DNA of 7,339 nucleotides from an uncultured Planctomycetaceae bacterium (GTDB lineage: Bacteria; Planctomycetota; Planctomycetia; Pirellulales; Pirellulaceae): assembly GCA_903927685.1 (NCBI GenBank), contig CAIYOB010000359.1, positions 1-7,339 on the forward strand. The letters are read 5' to 3'. A model generated the notes under the pieces. That model ran no database searches, was not told where the DNA came from, and saw nothing but the letters and a program-made list of their open reading frames with translations. Below, in pieces: positions 5,604 through 7,339 of this stretch (within the stretch, counting starts at the first letter, position 1; each line of letters begins with the position of its first letter). The position numbers and the translations under genes were made by a program.

Positions 5604-6938
5604 TCACACCTGGATCGCGTACGGCTCGCGCTGCGGCCGGCTGACCAGGGCGCTGGCCTGTTCGTCGCCGACGAAATCTTCCTTGTCCGGGTCCCACTGC
5701 AGTTTCCGCTTGAGCAGCATGGCGATGTTGCACAGGTGGCACGAGCTCAGTTCGCGGTGGTGCGAATTGACGTCGGATACCGGCTCGCCGCGGTCGCGGA
5801 CGCAATCGAAAAAGTTCTGCATGTGGCTGCTCCGCGCGCGGCCTTTGTACAACCGCTGGACATCCTTCTCAAACGCCTCTTTTTCCGCCGGCGTCAGGGA
5901 CTCGACCGGTTCGCCGCTGATGCGGCTGCGGTTGACGAAGATGCGGCCGTGCTCGCCTTCGAACCAGACGCCGTTGTCCGGCCCGTCCTGGACGTGGATC
6001 AACGAGCCGTCGGCGAACCGCAGGTCGATGTGGAACTCGGTGGCCGTGGTGTAGCCGTTGGGCAGTTGGACTTTGCCGGCGAAGAAGGCCACCGGATCGA
6101 AGTCGGCTGGGAGGATCGGGAAGCTGCCGGTGCCTTGGATCTCGCATGGTCCCGTGTGTTCTTGGCCCAAGCCCCAATGGGCGATATCGACGTGGTGAGC
6201 GCCCCAATCGGTCAGCTTGCCGCCCGAGTACTCCAGCCACCAGCGGAACGTGCTGTGGCAGCGTTCCTTGGTATACGGCACGACGGGGCATTGCCCTAGC
6301 CAGGCGTTCCAGTTCAATCCGGCGGGCGGTTCCGCCGTGGGGAACGGTCCGCCGCTCCGCGCGCCGCCGATCGAACAGGTGGCTTTCAGCGTCTTGCCCA
6401 ACCGTCCGCTGCGGGCGATGGCGATGGCCAACAGGAACCGCGCGTCGCTCCGCTGCTGGGTTCCGACCTGGAACACCCGCTTGGTCCGCTGGACGACCTG
6501 ACAGATCTTCTTGCCTTCGTCAATCGTCAACGTCAGCGGCTTTTCGCAGTACACATCCTTGCCGGCCAACATCGCCTCGATGGCGATCTTGACGTGCCAA
6601 TGGTCCGGCGTCCCGATGGTCACGGCGTCCACATCCTGACGTTCCAGGATCCGGCGGTAGTCGGTATAGATCTCGCACTTGCCGTCGTATTTCGCGGCGA
6701 ATCGTTCGGCGTGACTTTGATCGACGTCGGCACAGGCCAGCATCAGGCCTCTGCTGCCCGCGTCATGGCCGATCCCGCTGCCGCGGCCGCCGACGCCGAT
6801 CGAGGCGACTCGCAGCTTGTCACCGGCCGACTCGGCGGCGCGGGACACCTGGTTCCAGAAGTACGGCACGGTGCATCCGGCAGCCAGGATGCTCGTGGAA
6901 GACCTCAGAAAATCGCGGCGTGTTGGGTGTGGGTGCAT
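5604..6938 (-). CDS. Tat-exported Gfo/Idh/MocA family NAD(P)-dependent oxidoreductase
   Basis: This is a predicted sugar or sugar-derivative dehydrogenase of 444 aa. The N-terminus has a twin-arginine signal, TRRDFLRSS (6-14), followed by an Ala-rich hydrophobic stretch, so it is probably exported folded with its cofactor. LAAGC at the end of that stretch is a poor lipobox (Ala at -3), leaving a lipoprotein form possible but doubtful. The Rossmann domain opens with LRVASIGVGGRG (about 42-53). GTPDHWH (about 109-115) and the family EKP motif (132-134, containing the conserved Lys) follow. The C-terminal domain carries GAHHVDIAHW (246-255), typical of the family's active-site Asp/His region. 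ATG 6938 is chosen because it starts directly at the Tat signal and has AAGGATC about 8 nt upstream; the frame is open to 7028 but that would bury the signal. It is separated from the gene to its right by a strong terminator and precedes the hydrolase-like gene by 233 nt. Exported members of this family are very numerous in planctomycetes; the substrate is unknown. Confidence 0.92.
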   Translation of the reverse strand: MHPHPTRRDFLRSSTSILAAGCTVPYFWNQVSRAAESAGDKLRVASIGVGGRGSGIGHDAGSRGLMLACADVDQSHAERFAAKYDGKCEIYTDYRRILERQDVDAVTIGTPDHWHVKIAIEAMLAGKDVYCEKPLTLTIDEGKKICQVVQRTKRVFQVGTQQRSDARFLLAIAIARSGRLGKTLKATCSIGGARSGGPFPTAEPPAGLNWNAWLGQCPVVPYTKERCHSTFRWWLEYSGGKLTDWGAHHVDIAHWGLGQEHTGPCEIQGTGSFPILPADFDPVAFFAGKVQLPNGYTTATEFHIDLRFADGSLIHVQDGPDNGVWFEGEHGRIFVNRSRISGEPVESLTPAEKEAFEKDVQRLYKGRARSSHMQNFFDCVRDRGEPVSDVNSHHRELSSCHLCNIAMLLKRKLQWDPDKEDFVGDEQASALVSRPQREPYAIQV

Positions 6939-7002
6939 CGTTGGATCCTTCGGAATGAAAGAAGTTGGATGGAAGGCGGGAGCCCGAGCGAGATGAGCAT
7001 AC

Positions 7003-7034
7003 AAAAAAACCCGGCGGGTTGCACCCACCGGGTT
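7003..7034 (-). terminator. Rho-independent terminator of the right-hand partial gene
   Basis: Read on the minus strand, AACCCGGTGGGT (7034-7023), loop GCA, then ACCCGCCGGGTT (7019-7008) form a 12-bp GC-rich stem running into a T-tract (7009-7003). The one non-Watson-Crick pair is G-U in minus-strand RNA but a C-A mismatch in plus-strand RNA, and the T-run exists only in the minus reading. The direction is therefore clear. It lies about 108 nt after the stop of the partial gene and only 65 nt before the Gfo/Idh/MocA start, so that gene needs its own promoter in a very short space. I see no convincing -35/-10 pair there; TATGCT near 7000 is the best -10-like hexamer. Confidence 0.92.
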
Positions 7035-7099
7035 CGTGAAAATCGACTTGGTTGGCGGCTGTCGAGAAGCCGACTCGCAGGGGTTGAGTTCATTCCGCC

Positions 7100-7121
7100 C
7101 CAGCGGACGGAAGTCCGCTGG
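7100..7121. repeat. REP-like palindrome in the 3' untranslated region
   Basis: CCAGCGGAC (7100-7108) and GTCCGCTGG (7113-7121) form a perfect 9-bp stem around GGAA, a GNRA-type tetraloop on the plus strand (TTCC on the minus). It lies 21 nt beyond the stop codon of the partial minus-strand gene and about 65 nt before its terminator. It has no T-tract, so it is more likely a dispersed repeat or an RNA-stability hairpin than a terminator. The rest of 7035-7142 has only a small 5-bp stem (CGGCT/AGCCG, about 7057-7073). Confidence 0.6.
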
Positions 7122-7142
7122 ACGCCGAAAAACTCCGCGACA

Positions 7143-7339
7143 TTACTGGGGGGCTGCCGGAGCCGGAGCCGGGGTCTCGGGAGCCGGAGCCGGGGCTTCC
7201 GGAGCGGGAGCCGGGGCCGGGGTCTCGGGAGCCGGAGCCGGAGCCGGGGTCTCGGGAGCGGGAGCCGGGGCCGGGGTCTCGGGAGCCGGAGCCGGAGCCG
7301 GAGCCGGGGTCTCGGGAGAGGGGGCCGGAGCCGGGGTCT
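7143..7339 (-). CDS. 3' end of a gene encoding a protein with a Pro-Ala-Glu-Thr repeat tail (partial)
   Basis: Only the last 64 complete codons are in the window; the start lies beyond the right edge. In the minus-strand frame ending at TAA (7145-7143) the product is a run of PAPAPAPET-like units with length variants (one of 11 residues, one with Ser, one with Glu-Ala replacing Glu-Thr), finishing APAAPQ. The DNA repeats with a basic period near 27 nt and a 6-nt sub-period (GCTCCG or GCCCCG). Three points support this frame: Pro/Ala/Glu/Thr codons run without a stop, a stop codon ends the repeat tract exactly, and a strong terminator follows in the same orientation. Such tails are usually disordered linkers of exported or cell-surface proteins. 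The function of the protein body cannot be seen. Confidence 0.75.
   Translation of the reverse strand, partial: TPAPAPSPETPAPAPAPAPETPAPAPAPETPAPAPAPETPAPAPAPEAPAPAPETPAPAPAAPQ

Noticed and set aside
7139..7339. The GC-rich repetitive right end as a CRISPR array or other non-coding repeat
   Set aside because: Units are continuous with no unique spacers and have a 3-nt coding structure. They translate to a Pro/Ala/Glu/Thr tail ending exactly at a stop codon.

Overview
This GC-rich window most resembles a member of the Planctomycetota, probably Pirellulales-like. The pointers are a fused CcoN-CcoO cytochrome oxidase subunit with a single-haem CcoP, a twin-arginine-exported Gfo/Idh/MocA oxidoreductase beside a secreted TIM-barrel hydrolase-like protein, Pro/Ala-rich protein tails, and palindromic repeats in nearly every intergenic gap. 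The assignment is inference from gene content; no phylogenetic marker is present.

Layout. Positions 1-115 hold an intergenic repeat cluster: two 28-nt direct repeats plus an inverted partial copy at the left edge. A sigma70-like promoter candidate (173-201) precedes a plus-strand operon of three tightly packed genes: a ccoN-ccoO fusion (322-2637), ccoQ (2651-2818) and a short ccoP (2815-3462, ATGA overlap with ccoQ). Together they encode a complete structural set for a high-affinity cbb3-type cytochrome c oxidase. The set carries two c-type haem sites in total (one in the CcoO part, one in CcoP) instead of the three of the classical proteobacterial enzyme. No maturation genes (ccoG/H/I/S) are in view.

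On the minus strand, converging on the operon with only 42 bp between stop codons, are two genes read right to left. The first encodes a Tat-signal Gfo/Idh/MocA oxidoreductase (6938-5604). The second encodes a Sec-type secreted, TIM-barrel glycosidase-like protein of no family I can name with certainty (5370-3505). The 233-nt gap between them holds a 12-nt tandem repeat present in both orientations. One array abuts the hydrolase start, and its last unit looks like that gene's ribosome binding site. The pair plausibly works on carbohydrate outside the cytoplasm, but the substrate cannot be read from sequence.

The right end holds the 3' end of a further minus-strand gene whose product finishes in a Pro-Ala-Glu-Thr repeat tail (7339-7143). 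It is followed by a REP-like hairpin and a strong Rho-independent terminator (7034-7003) that insulates it from the Gfo/Idh/MocA gene. I see no tRNA, rRNA, CRISPR array, transposase or integrase. The core genes look ordinary for the group. The less explained material is the repeat-derived intergenic DNA, the single-haem oxidase architecture and the uncharacterised Cys-motif hydrolase-like protein.
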